Source: Nitrosarchaeum sp.
GTDB lineage: Archaea; Thermoproteota; Nitrososphaeria; Nitrososphaerales; Nitrosopumilaceae
Assembly: GCA_023265135.1 (NCBI GenBank)
Contig: JAHFUM010000008.1
Location: 1 to 64,000, forward strand
DNA length: 64,000 nt
Direction: 5' to 3'
The position numbers were made by a program, and so were the translations under genes. Below, in pieces: positions 1-8,553 of this stretch (position 1 is its first letter; every line of letters begins with the position of its first letter). The notes under the pieces were generated by a model that was not told the DNA's origin, ran no database searches, and saw only the letters and a list, made by a program, of their open reading frames with translations.

Positions 1-2053
1 GTCCAGCTGTTTGACCTCTCATTGCTTCAGAAAGTGTAAATGTTTCAGCTGCTGGAATTTCGCCAACAATAATGCTAGCAGCTCCTTTTTGAGACATATC
101 TAGTACCTTTCCACGTTTTCCAGATAATACAGTGGCAACGTTACCAACTAGATCTGTTGGAACTCTGACTTCAATTGCAAGCATTGGTTCCAGTATTGTA
201 GTTCCTGCTGTCAAAAGTGCACCCATGCAAGCACGTCTGGAAGCAGGTCCTAATTGAGACAAACCTCTATGAGCTGTATCTTCATGAGGAACAAAATGAG
301 TAAAAGTAAACTTGCAATCCCTCATTTGTTCTTTGCATAAAGGACCTTCTTTCATAACTTCTTCAAATCCAGAATTAATAGAGTCTGTTGATTCTTGAAT
401 GAATTGAACACCTTTTGTTCCATTAATCATAACATTTCCACGTGGATCTAATATCATAATTCTTTTAATAGTATCAGTGTCCCAACCGGCACCCTTGAGA
501 AGATCTGATACAACTTTTTTGTCTTTCATATCACTGACTTCACCAGTTCTAAGCATATGTGCAATAGCAGGTTCTAGCGGTTCTACTTTCATGAAAATCT
601 TGTTATGTCTATTGGGGGATTTTGACATGATTGGCTCACATTTGCCTTTTACAGTTTCTCGATAATTGATAAGAGGTTCAGAGGTAATAATTTCCAATTT
701 AGTATCTTGAATACGATGTGTAGCAACATCAAGATGAAGTACACCCATTCCGGCAACAAGGGTTTCACCTGTTTCTTCATCGATTTTTACTACAAGGTTA
801 GGATCTTCAATTGTCAGTTGTTTGAGAACCTCAACTAGTTTAGGTAAATCTTTTGGATGTTTTGGCTCAATTGCAATTTGAACTACAGGTTCTGAAACAT
901 ATTTTACACCTTCAAACATCGGGATGCCTTTAACAGATGAAATTGTATTACCAGCTCGGGCTTCTGTTAATCCCAATAATGCAGGAATATTTCCAGCACC
1001 TAATTCACCGACTTGTTCTCTTTGGTTACCCATGAAAAAATTTACAGATTGAACTCTGCCTTCTCGTTTTGAATCAATAATGTTAACTGTTTGTCCATCC
1101 TTTATTGTACCCGAAAATAATCTGCCAATTGCAACAGGTCCAGCAGCAGGATCCAACACCATATTAACAACCATCATAATTGTTGGCCCATCATCACTAC
1201 ATGCCAAAAGTGCTTTTCCTATATCTGATTCTAGATCTCCTTTCCAAATTTGAGGAATTCTATATTTTTGAGCAACGTTAGGCGGTGGAACATGTTTAAC
1301 TACCATTCCCAATACAGCGTCAGCGAGAGGTGCTCTAGCTACTAGATCATCAACTTTTTCATTTTTATATGCATCAATAACATCTTTGAAGGTGATTCCT
1401 TTTTCTTTCATAATATCTACATTAAATGCCCACTTGTCTTTAGCAGAACCAAATGTTACACTAGCGTCTTGGATTGATACCTTCCATTTTTCTTTGTACT
1501 CGGGTTCTGCATAAGTATCAATTAACTGGTTAAAGCTAGACACCACGCCTGCAAGCGTCTCTTGCATTTTTTCTGGAGTTAAGCGGAGTTCTTTGATTAG
1601 TCTATCCACTTTGTTGATAAATAGAACTGGTCGTACTCTCTCTTCTAGTGCCATTCTGGTTACAGTTTCAGTTTGTGTCATGATTCCTTCAACTGCATCA
1701 CATACAACGGTTGCTCCATCAATTGCTCTGAGGCTTCGAATTACTCTTCCACTAAAATCAACGTGTCCAGGAGTGTCAATCATGTTAATGACATATTCTT
1801 TGTCTTTTTGTGTAAAGTGTAAAGTTACATTTGCTTGATAAATTGTAATTCCTCGTGCCTGTTCTTCTTTATCAAAGTCCATTGCCAATGCCTTCCCAGC
1901 AGCAGATGGAGCAATAATTCCAGATGCAGCTAAAAGACTATCACTCATTGTGGTTTTTCCGTGATCAACATGTGCAATTACACTAAAGTTTCGAATTTGT
2001 TCTTTATTTTTAATAATCTTTAGTACTTCAGTTGTTGACTTGAATTTTACCAT
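1..2053 (-). CDS. fusA: Translation elongation factor 2 (aEF-2), C-terminus cut by window edge
   Basis: GTPase that moves tRNA and mRNA through the ribosome during elongation. Reading the minus strand from the ATG at 2053, the P-loop AHVDHGKTT, DTPGH and NKVD motifs appear in order near the N-terminus, as expected for a translation GTPase. Toward the end of the visible part the domain IV loop reads HEDTAHRG; the His before RG is the position that becomes diphthamide in archaeal and eukaryotic EF-2. About 684 codons are visible without a stop, so only the last few dozen residues should be missing beyond base 1. The archaeal rather than bacterial form supports the archaeal assignment of the whole window. 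Confidence 0.97.
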   Translation of the reverse strand, partial: MVKFKSTTEVLKIIKNKEQIRNFSVIAHVDHGKTTMSDSLLAASGIIAPSAAGKALAMDFDKEEQARGITIYQANVTLHFTQKDKEYVINMIDTPGHVDFSGRVIRSLRAIDGATVVCDAVEGIMTQTETVTRMALEERVRPVLFINKVDRLIKELRLTPEKMQETLAGVVSSFNQLIDTYAEPEYKEKWKVSIQDASVTFGSAKDKWAFNVDIMKEKGITFKDVIDAYKNEKVDDLVARAPLADAVLGMVVKHVPPPNVAQKYRIPQIWKGDLESDIGKALLACSDDGPTIMMVVNMVLDPAAGPVAIGRLFSGTIKDGQTVNIIDSKREGRVQSVNFFMGNQREQVGELGAGNIPALLGLTEARAGNTISSVKGIPMFEGVKYVSEPVVQIAIEPKHPKDLPKLVEVLKQLTIEDPNLVVKIDEETGETLVAGMGVLHLDVATHRIQDTKLEIITSEPLINYRETVKGKCEPIMSKSPNRHNKIFMKVEPLEPAIAHMLRTGEVSDMKDKKVVSDLLKGAGWDTDTIKRIMILDPRGNVMINGTKGVQFIQESTDSINSGFEEVMKEGPLCKEQMRDCKFTFTHFVPHEDTAHRGLSQLGPASRRACMGALLTAGTTILEPMLAIEVRVPTDLVGNVATVLSGKRGKVLDMSQKGAASIIVGEIPAAETFTLSEAMRGQTAG

Positions 2054-2100
2054 ATTCGCAAATCCAATAATTCAGCTATTAAATCTTATGAGAAAATAGA

Positions 2101-3033
2101 TCAGTAGATCATTTGATTACTAATATTTCGAAGATTTTTTGATAGAATAAAATGACAATCCGTTTGTCCCCTTTTTTTAGCCTCAAAAAGTGGCAGTAGT
2201 TGGGAAAAATATACATAATAAAGTAATTGTGAAATCTTGTTTTTTGATTCAAACACAGGATGAATTACATTTAATCCAATATTCTTCAAATTCTTTACAA
2301 GCAGTTTGTTATGAGAATTTTTTCCTTCAAAAATTATTATAGTATCTCCTTTTTCTACAGAAAACAACTCCATATGGGAAAACTGCTCTATCCTCTCAAA
2401 ATGAACATCATATCCAAGAAGTTCATAAAATTTTGCGGCACAGTACATTGCGATTGGAAATGTTTGTGCAGACCCTAAAATAAAAAGCCTCTTTCCAAAT
2501 TTGGATTTTTTTGCATCAGCCAGAGCTTTTTTAAAGATTCCATGATTTTTTGGAATAGAAATTGGTGTTACTAGTGAAATACAAGTTAGTGCACTTTCTA
2601 AAAATCCAATGCTACCAGCTGTAAATACACCAGAATTTGGAAAATTCAAGAGGATGGATTTGTCGCATACATTTACCAATCTGCTTTGAGGTTTTGAAGT
2701 AATAGCAATTGAGGTTTTAGTCATTTTTGCAACTTTGATATTAGATATGGTATTTCCAGATACTGAAACAAGATAGATAGTTTTATTTTTTGTAATTGCC
2801 CTTGTTTTTAGTAGGTCAAGTGGATCAATTGATTTTACTGCATAATTAGAAAATACTTCGGCCAACATTGCAGATACAAACGAGTCGCCAGTGCCTGTAA
2901 AGATCACATTTTTTTGCACTGCTTTAGAGAGAGGTTTTTGTGTATGAAATGTATCAAAAAATTTTGGTTGAGCAAAAACGTCTTTTTCATATGCCTCCAA
3001 TGTTTGCATAAAAATCATAGAATTATCACACAT
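2101..3033 (-). CDS. SIS-domain protein (sugar isomerase/aminotransferase-like)
   Basis: Soluble protein of 310 residues with two tandem SIS-like folds, the module that binds phosphosugars in GlmS, phosphoglucose isomerase and related enzymes. The first fold shows the typical GTGDSFVSAMLAE loop and a later SVSGNT stretch; the second begins near FILGSAQTFPIAMYCA and carries a conserved E in the ERIEQFSHMELF segment. No glutaminase domain is attached, so this is not full GlmS. It lies divergent to mqnD with about 50 bases between the starts. The exact substrate cannot be read from the sequence; a bifunctional PGI/PMI-like or regulatory role is possible. Confidence 0.75.
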   Translation of the reverse strand: MCDNSMIFMQTLEAYEKDVFAQPKFFDTFHTQKPLSKAVQKNVIFTGTGDSFVSAMLAEVFSNYAVKSIDPLDLLKTRAITKNKTIYLVSVSGNTISNIKVAKMTKTSIAITSKPQSRLVNVCDKSILLNFPNSGVFTAGSIGFLESALTCISLVTPISIPKNHGIFKKALADAKKSKFGKRLFILGSAQTFPIAMYCAAKFYELLGYDVHFERIEQFSHMELFSVEKGDTIIIFEGKNSHNKLLVKNLKNIGLNVIHPVFESKNKISQLLYYVYFSQLLPLFEAKKRGQTDCHFILSKNLRNISNQMIY

Positions 3034-3086
3034 ATTAGAAAAACGGTCTAGTTTTGATTTTTATAACGAATATTGTGGAATAATTT

Positions 3087-3914
3087 GTGGAAATTTCTGT
3101 AGGACATACGCCTGATTCAGATGATGCATTCATGTTTTACGGAATGTTTACAGGAAAAGTAACATCTTCAGATTTTACTGTCAATCATGTGATTGAAGAC
3201 ATTGAAAAGTTGAACAGAAAAGCAACAAATCCAAAATTGGATGTTACAGCCGTATCAGTTCATGCTTGTGCGTACATTCCAGGATACACCATTTTGAGAA
3301 GTGGTGGAAGTTTTGGAATAGGTTATGGTCCAATTGTTACGGCAAAAAAACAAATGACTGTTGACGAAATTAGAAAATGCAAAATTGCAATACCAGGCAA
3401 AATGACATCTGCGTTTTTATTGCTTCAGTTAATGATTGGAAAATTTGATTATGTTGAAATGAATTTCAGTGAGATTCCGGAGGCAGTAAGAAATGGAAAA
3501 GTAGATGCAGGATTGGTCATTCATGAAACTCAATTATCATATGAACAAGAAGGAAATGTCAAAATTTTAGATGTTGGAAAATGGTGGGATAAAGAAACAA
3601 ACGGATTGCCAGTTCCATTAGGAATCAATGTTATGAAGACAAGTTTAGGAATGGATACAATTCACAAATTTGATCAATACCTGCAAGCATCTATCAAATA
3701 CGGATTAGATAATCTAAATGATGCAATGGATTATGCAATGAAATACAGCAGAGGAAAACCAAGAGATTTGATTGAAAAATTTGTAAAAATGTATGTTAAT
3801 GAAATTACTGTAAATATGGATGATAAAGGTGAAGAGTCCATAAGAAGAGTTTTTGAGATGGCAAAACAAAAAAACCTAGTACCAGAATTCACACTTAGCA
3901 TAGCCATCAAGTAA
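3087..3914 (+). CDS. mqnD: MqnD-like 1,4-dihydroxy-6-naphthoate synthase
   Basis: Member of the MqnA/MqnD periplasmic-binding-protein fold. MqnD converts cyclic dehypoxanthine futalosine to 1,4-dihydroxy-6-naphthoate in futalosine-route menaquinone synthesis. The N-terminus VGHTPDSDDAFMFYGMF matches the family signature in which a Ser/Thr-Pro-Asp/Asn segment precedes DDAFMFY, and an HETQLSYEQEG segment follows in the middle. Length (275 residues) is normal. The start is GTG, and no signal peptide is present, so the protein is cytoplasmic. The MqnE-type radical SAM enzyme sits 4.6 kb away on the other strand, which supports the pathway assignment. MqnA is the main alternative but its N-terminal motif differs. 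Confidence 0.82.
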   Translation: MEISVGHTPDSDDAFMFYGMFTGKVTSSDFTVNHVIEDIEKLNRKATNPKLDVTAVSVHACAYIPGYTILRSGGSFGIGYGPIVTAKKQMTVDEIRKCKIAIPGKMTSAFLLLQLMIGKFDYVEMNFSEIPEAVRNGKVDAGLVIHETQLSYEQEGNVKILDVGKWWDKETNGLPVPLGINVMKTSLGMDTIHKFDQYLQASIKYGLDNLNDAMDYAMKYSRGKPRDLIEKFVKMYVNEITVNMDDKGEESIRRVFEMAKQKNLVPEFTLSIAIK

Positions 3915-3941
3915 TTATATTGCAAAAAAATTTAGAACGTC

Positions 3942-4235
3942 ATGGGAGATGGGATAGGAGGACCTGTGATAGGTTGTTTGTCAAATAACACATTTGAGAT
4001 TCTAGTAACTCACTTTCGTAAAGACAACAAAGATGAATATGCTAAAACAGAAAGAATAATCATTGCAAAAATTGACAATCCTGATGAACCTCAGTATCAA
4101 GAGACAGCACAGACAGATCTAGAAGTGGCACTGAAAGGAAAATTTGTATCATGTAATGTACAATACAGAGATTCTAAAACGGATGCTCTTGTTTGTAATG
4201 TCTTTGTTCAAAAGCCTCCAGAGGGATTTGGGTAA
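3942..4235 (+). CDS. Conserved-looking small protein of unknown function
   Basis: A 97-residue protein that I do not recognise. It is predicted soluble, with a beta-rich pattern (alternating FEILVTHF, RIIIAKI, VSCNVQYRD) and two Cys that do not form a CxxC pair. It follows mqnD by 27 bases on the same strand, so the two may be co-transcribed. ATG start; codon use resembles the neighbours. Confidence 0.6.
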   Translation: MGDGIGGPVIGCLSNNTFEILVTHFRKDNKDEYAKTERIIIAKIDNPDEPQYQETAQTDLEVALKGKFVSCNVQYRDSKTDALVCNVFVQKPPEGFG

Positions 4236-4483
4236 AATCCTCAAATATCACCATCTGATTGAATAATTTATACCTATAAAATCCCATTAAATCAAAGTTA
4301 AGCAATTTAAAAAAAATCTATAATCACATGATTGCACAAAAAAATAATCATATCAAAAATTTTGAATTATTTTAAAAATCCTAGGTAGAATAAAAACATG
4401 CCAGAATGCAACATACAAAAAATTTACATCGATAGATAAATAATTTTTACTAACAGATTATGTAAGGTAAGATGTTATGAAGA

Positions 4484-4882
4484 TTGTTCATGCCAGTTTC
4501 AAAGAGAAAGAAAGTATTACTTGTAGATGACGATATTAGAATCCACAATCTCCTGCAAAAATTTTCAAATTTACATAATATTACTCTCATATCAATAAAT
4601 GATGGAAAAAGCGGATTAGAGTTTATTCTAAAAAACAATTACGATGTGATTTTACTTGATTATATGATGCCAGGTTATTCAGGCATAGATTTACTATATG
4701 ATTTAGCAAAAAAAACAGATGTATCAAAATTAAATATTTTTATGTTTACAGCCATTGACATGAACCCATATGCAATAAATTCTCTCAAAAAGTTGGGCGT
4801 TAAAGAGATCATAAAAAAGCCTATCAAACTACAACTACTTCTCGAGTTGATAGATGTTGAAGATAGTAATCTGATTGAATGA
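4484..4882 (+). CDS. Single-domain response regulator receiver
   Basis: CheY-like receiver of about 130 residues with no output domain. The acidic pocket VDDD, the phosphoacceptor Asp in LLDYMMPG (residue 59), a conserved Thr in MFTA and the Lys of IIKKP are all present, so phosphorylation should work. The open frame begins with TTG, but an in-frame ATG two codons later (4490) is the more likely start. The next gene is a decayed kinase fragment; no intact cognate kinase lies beside it. It probably relays signals by protein-protein contact. Confidence 0.88.
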   Translation: MFMPVSKRKKVLLVDDDIRIHNLLQKFSNLHNITLISINDGKSGLEFILKNNYDVILLDYMMPGYSGIDLLYDLAKKTDVSKLNIFMFTAIDMNPYAINSLKKLGVKEIIKKPIKLQLLLELIDVEDSNLIE

Positions 4883-5089
4883 TTCAAATAAATAGATTTG
4901 AATCTCTTTTTCCTTGAATAAATTAAGAAACAAAAACAATATACAAAGATCAAATATAGAAATTGATAGTTCTTGTATCTATGAAGGGTTTTGAAGAAAA
5001 TACATGTTGAGAATAAATTTCAAAGTATATTATTTGACCATATCATGTTGAAATTAATCAAAGCAAATGATGTTGTTTTTTAAAATAAA

Positions 5090-5452
5090 ATGATCTTTTT
5101 AAGTATCAATCATGTGAATTTAGTGTTGAGAGTATCGCATACATCTAAGAATCATCAAATAAAAGAACTAAAGCAAGAGAAACTACTGCTTGAAGGATGC
5201 CTAGAAGTTTTATCTAATAAAGATACAATAGATCAAGAAATTTTTGATTCTATGAATCAGGATTTGAGAACTCTGATAGCCTCAGTCAAAGTATATTCAG
5301 GCATACTTCTGAAAGGACATTTTGGAAAACTTGATGAAATACACCACAAAAAATTAAACTATGTCAAGACAAACACAAATTTGTTGCTAGATATAATTTT
5401 TAAAATGTTAGAAAAACCCAAACTAAGAAAAAAATTACATTCTAACAGTTAG
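5090..5452 (+). CDS. Degenerate histidine-kinase dimerisation fragment
   Basis: A 120-residue protein. Residues about 20-50 look like a coiled coil (IKELKQEKLLLEGCLEVL). Residues about 58-105 follow the pattern of a HisKA dimerisation helix pair: MNQDLRTLIASVKVYSGILL is laid out like the usual SHELRTPL...YSELL block. The phosphoacceptor His is replaced (NQDLRT instead of SHELRT), the Pro after RT is lost, and no ATPase domain follows before the stop. It is therefore either a kinase remnant or a small dimerising protein that no longer phosphorylates. It sits downstream of an intact receiver gene. Confidence 0.55.
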   Translation: MIFLSINHVNLVLRVSHTSKNHQIKELKQEKLLLEGCLEVLSNKDTIDQEIFDSMNQDLRTLIASVKVYSGILLKGHFGKLDEIHHKKLNYVKTNTNLLLDIIFKMLEKPKLRKKLHSNS

Positions 5453-5683
5453 ATAATTTTAAGTGGTTGATACTCATGTAAACATCTTTGAAGAGAGTAT
5501 AATTGAAAATAACATATGGATGATAAATCAAACCTGGAAAGAAAATGTTTCTAAAAGCAGAACTAGAGAAAACACGTTTTATCTTTTCTCAATACTTGAA
5601 CCCGATTTTAGCATGAGTCAAAAATCATCATGTTCAACAAATTTTTAAAACGATTCTAATTTTCACAGAATTCATCAAAATCC

Positions 5684-5980
5684 TTAGAATGTTTTGACTT
5701 TCTTTTTTCTTATTTTCTGGGAGCCGTTTTCATCTTCGTATTCTATTTTTTCACCACAGAAAGGACAAAAATCTATAGATTGTGTGGAATGTCCTTCATA
5801 GGTTATTTGGTCCACTATTGAAAATTTGCCTTGATCATAACTCCAGGCAGTAAATTTTTTACAAAAATTTTTGAATTTTTCACAACAAAATTCACTATCT
5901 CGCTTTAATGTAAAATTGAAATATGTGTTATTTTCAGATTCTGGATCCTTAACTGTTTCTTTTTTATATATTGCTTTCAT
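5684..5980 (-). CDS. Small zinc-finger protein, function unknown
   Basis: A 98-residue soluble protein with a CPFCGEKI knuckle near residue 73 and an earlier FCCEKFKNFCKKF cluster, which together could bind one zinc. The C-terminus is very basic (RKKKVK). I do not recognise the family. It is one of many small zinc-binding genes in the 5-11 kb stretch. Confidence 0.6.
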   Translation of the reverse strand: MKAIYKKETVKDPESENNTYFNFTLKRDSEFCCEKFKNFCKKFTAWSYDQGKFSIVDQITYEGHSTQSIDFCPFCGEKIEYEDENGSQKIRKKKVKTF

Positions 5981-6215
5981 AATTAAGTCAATTAAAATAA
6001 TGATTTTTACTTGCCTGATAATACTCTTCCTGAATATTTGATATCATTAATGAGTGCAACCTTCTTTTATAAATCATAACAAAAGTAGAATTATTATCTA
6101 TAGATTAAACTATATTTTGTTTCTTGAATCAGTACTTGCCATAATTAGAACATATGGAAAATTAATTTGTTGGATCAAATAAAAAATAAATTTCTAAAGT
6201 GATTGTAAATTCTTT

Positions 6216-6380
6216 TCACTCTAAACAGTTTTCGTGAAACCAATAGTTATTTTTTCTAATAGATTTTTCATGTAGTTGGATTTCATTATAACAGTTAGGG
6301 CATTTAATCAAATCATAATTTACTCTAGACTGATTATTTTGATTTCTTGTCTTGTTTACCATAAAGACTGTTGTTGCCAT
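6216..6380 (-). CDS. 54-residue zinc-binding microprotein
   Basis: Read on the minus strand from the ATG at 6380. The sequence has a CPNC pair at residues 27-30, then HEKS, then WFHENC near the end. This gives a CxxC...HxxC layout that resembles half of a LIM or treble-clef finger. The basic N-terminus (VNKTRNQNNQSR) could touch nucleic acid. A perfect 6-3-6 palindrome lies 36 bases upstream of the start. Confidence 0.6.
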   Translation of the reverse strand: MATTVFMVNKTRNQNNQSRVNYDLIKCPNCYNEIQLHEKSIRKNNYWFHENCLE

Positions 6381-6416
6381 GATTTAGATTATCATTTAAA
6401 AATATCAACTATAGTG

Positions 6417-6431
6417 TGTTCATATTGAACA
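6417..6431. promoter_or_regulatory. Perfect palindrome TGTTCA-tat-TGAACA
   Basis: Fifteen bases with two perfect 6-base arms around a 3-base centre, 36 bases upstream of the microprotein start at 6380. The symmetry fits a dimeric helix-turn-helix regulator. A partial copy, TTCATATTGAACA, occurs near 52354, after mscL. Confidence 0.4.
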
Positions 6432-6767
6432 AACATGCGTGCTAATTGATTTTGCATCATTAAAAATACGATTCTTTCTAAATTTTAAATGAACAATAAA
6501 GATTTTAAAAAATAAATAATATTCATCATGTGTACAAGAATGAATTTCTCTAGATTCGTGTTTCTAGTGAAACATAAAACATGTATAGATTTGGTCATAA
6601 ACAGCGTGTGTTTTGGAAAATTATGTAAGCCAAAAAAGCAGGGCAGAACACCTAAGATCAGACATTAATAAATTTAGACAGCAATTCATGCCAAAATATT
6701 AGAAATTACGCATTCCGAAGCAAATTAACAAATACATAATTTAAAAAATCAGAGTTTTTGATTTAGA
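6432..6767. other. Gene-poor stretch
   Basis: No convincing gene. The only open frame worth noting is plus-strand 6528-6668 (46 codons from ATG), whose protein has no recognisable motif beyond a basic tail (KPKKQGRTPK). The composition is that of ordinary A+T-rich spacer. Confidence 0.4.
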
Positions 6768-7046
6768 ATGATGAGTGTAGAAAGGATAGTTTTTGAATTT
6801 GTAAAATATATACACAAAGAACCAGGTAAGTGTCCTGCTTGTGGATTTAACATCATCATTGAATGTTGTAGTTTTATAAAAGGACGGGGTTGGTTTTGTC
6901 CAAAGTGTAAAACTCTATCCGTGTATGATGAAGAAATTCAAAAAATGGTAGGGGATAATGTTTCCATATTGCCTATTATTCCAAAACCACCGTATTCTTT
7001 TGGTGAAACTTTGAAAGCATCATCGAAAGTGCGTCGTATAGATTAG
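6768..7046 (+). CDS. Small two-knuckle zinc ribbon protein
   Basis: A 92-residue protein with CPACGF (around residue 22) and CPKCKT (around residue 42), the spacing of a zinc ribbon. A Pro-rich tail (IPKPPYSFGE) follows. Predicted cytoplasmic. The start is the first of an ATG-ATG pair. Partner and function are unknown. Confidence 0.65.
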   Translation: MMSVERIVFEFVKYIHKEPGKCPACGFNIIIECCSFIKGRGWFCPKCKTLSVYDEEIQKMVGDNVSILPIIPKPPYSFGETLKASSKVRRID

Positions 7047-7374
7047 CAATTCAATTAAATTATTAAAGTACAAAAATATCATAGTTCCAAAATTATCTTT
7101 AAAAAGAGTAAATCGTAGGAAGACAAAACATGTGCATGTATGATAATTAAGGTCCAACAGAACTAAGATTTAATTCACATAAAATCAAAGAAAATAAAAT
7201 TGAAACCATATCAGTAAAAAAGGGCGGAGTAAAAATAGCAAACTTGCAATATGCCTCATTGAAAGCATAATTCTAATCATCGTAACATTGATGTTTTGAT
7301 TAGGTTTAGTCTAGATTTATTTTTGTAATATACAAGAATAAACAAGCATAAATTCATCAACACTAAAAAAGAGC
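7047..7374. other. Gene-poor stretch
   Basis: I see no supported gene here. Short frames in all directions are broken by stops, and no recognisable peptide motif or repeat is present. Confidence 0.4.
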
Positions 7375-7530
7375 ATGCACTGTGATGACAAAAGAACTTT
7401 GGCAGTTTTAAAAGAATACATTTTAATTTGTTTTAATGAATTGCAGGCAGAAGATTTTGATAATAAAATTACTTTAAAAAAACTCAATGATTCAATAGCA
7501 GATTATAATGCGTGTAAACGTGGAATATAA
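7375..7530 (+). CDS. Possible 51-residue microprotein
   Basis: ATG-initiated frame encoding an alpha-helical, mixed-charge peptide (TLAVLKEYILICF, then ITLKKLNDSIADYNACK). No family is recognised. It is listed because its codon use looks coding and it lies in line with the next small zinc gene; it could still be chance. Confidence 0.35.
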   Translation: MHCDDKRTLAVLKEYILICFNELQAEDFDNKITLKKLNDSIADYNACKRGI

Positions 7531-7581
7531 AATGACCAGATCTCACAAAACTCTTGGCCACAATTATAAATTTAGAAAAAT

Positions 7582-7776
7582 ATGATTAATTGTTTTGTTT
7601 GTGGAAAAAAGAAAGAAGATTATGAAGTATGGTGGAATAAATTAGTCATAGGTATGATATATGATTCAGAATTTCAAAATAATGACATCTTGCGTAATAT
7701 GTCAGATAAATCAATGATATGTCACATATGTATTAAAACAATAGAAAAAAAAGATTCAGAAAAAACTAAATTATAA
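7582..7776 (+). CDS. 64-residue four-Cys zinc-binding protein
   Basis: Contains CFVCGKKK at the N-terminus and CHICIKTIEKK near the C-terminus, two CxxC knuckles that can form one zinc site. The same start-loop-CHICI layout recurs in small archaeal zinc proteins. ATG start, highly charged tail, no membrane segment. Function unknown. Confidence 0.62.
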   Translation: MINCFVCGKKKEDYEVWWNKLVIGMIYDSEFQNNDILRNMSDKSMICHICIKTIEKKDSEKTKL

Positions 7777-7916
7777 TTTCTGTTTATTAAAATTCAAATT
7801 CAAAGCAATTGTCTAGTATGTAAACTAAAAACATTAAAAAATATTTGTATTTACTAGAGATAGATTTGTAGATAATATCTAATATAAGACATAGTTCAGA
7901 TTTCAATGAGAAAGTA

Positions 7917-8195
7917 ATGTTAGTAGATAAAAAAATGTTTGTCTGTGGAATTGTCATGTTGACAATAGGCATAATCATTATGATCAATCTTAATGCCACG
8001 ATGCCTGTTGGTCAATCTGGAATGACAGACGAAGAAATCATTGATTTGATGACAAAGCAGCAAGAACACAAAGACATGAACACACTTTCAGGAATACTAA
8101 TTGGAATTGGATTTATGTTAATTTTGATTAGTTTTGGTGCTAGAAGGAGAAGAAAAGATAGTCCAAAAAAAGAAGAAAAAAAACCGATCTCATAG
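7917..8195 (+). CDS. Small two-helix membrane protein
   Basis: A 92-residue protein with membrane helices at about residues 7-25 (MFVCGIVMLTIGIIIMI) and 59-75 (GILIGIGFMLILISFG), joined by an acidic, Gln-rich loop. The tail is strongly basic (ARRRRKDSPKKEEKK), which places it in the cytoplasm. An in-frame ATG at 7935 is an alternative start. Function unknown. Confidence 0.65.
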   Translation: MLVDKKMFVCGIVMLTIGIIIMINLNATMPVGQSGMTDEEIIDLMTKQQEHKDMNTLSGILIGIGFMLILISFGARRRRKDSPKKEEKKPIS

Positions 8196-8235
8196 ACTTC
8201 AAACGTTTTAATTCTAAAATTATGATTGAACAGTA

Positions 8236-8553
8236 TTGATTCATGCAGAAATCAGCATATATCCAATTGGAACTGGAGACACAAGTGTGAGCTTCTATAT
8301 TGCTAAAGGAATAGAGGCAATTCAAAACATCAAAGATATAAGATATGATATTAATTCGATGGGAACAATTTTAGAATCAGACAATATTGACAAAATTTAC
8401 GAGGCCTCCAAAACAATGATGAATGTAATTCACAATTTGGGAGTAAACAGAGTAGAAGTAATATTAAAAATAGACTCAAGAAACGACAAACAGGTTAAGA
8501 TGGAAGGCAAATTAGAATCCATAAAAAAACATCTAAACAAAAATAAAATTTAG
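8236..8553 (+). CDS. MTH1187/YkoF-type thiamine-binding-fold protein
   Basis: A 105-residue ferredoxin-like protein of the MTH1187 family. The N-terminus HAEISIYPIGTGDTSVSFYI and later MGTILESDNIDKIYEAS match the family pattern (beta strand, PIGT/S loop, then GT-E-x-D). Family members bind thiamine or similar small ligands as tetramers. The start is TTG; no ATG is available in this frame. Its end overlaps the convergent mqnE end by 4 bases. Confidence 0.78.
   Translation: MIHAEISIYPIGTGDTSVSFYIAKGIEAIQNIKDIRYDINSMGTILESDNIDKIYEASKTMMNVIHNLGVNRVEVILKIDSRNDKQVKMEGKLESIKKHLNKNKI

Noticed and set aside
477-1838. Short plus-strand frames over EF-2
   Set aside because: They are shadows of the highly conserved EF-2 gene.
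5463-5648. 61-codon frame after the degenerate kinase fragment
   Set aside because: GTG start, no motif and no ATPase features, so it is not a continuation of the kinase; probably chance.
6528-6668. 46-codon frame with ATG start
   Set aside because: No motif and no promoter or ribosome-site support; kept only as a note in the spacer entry.
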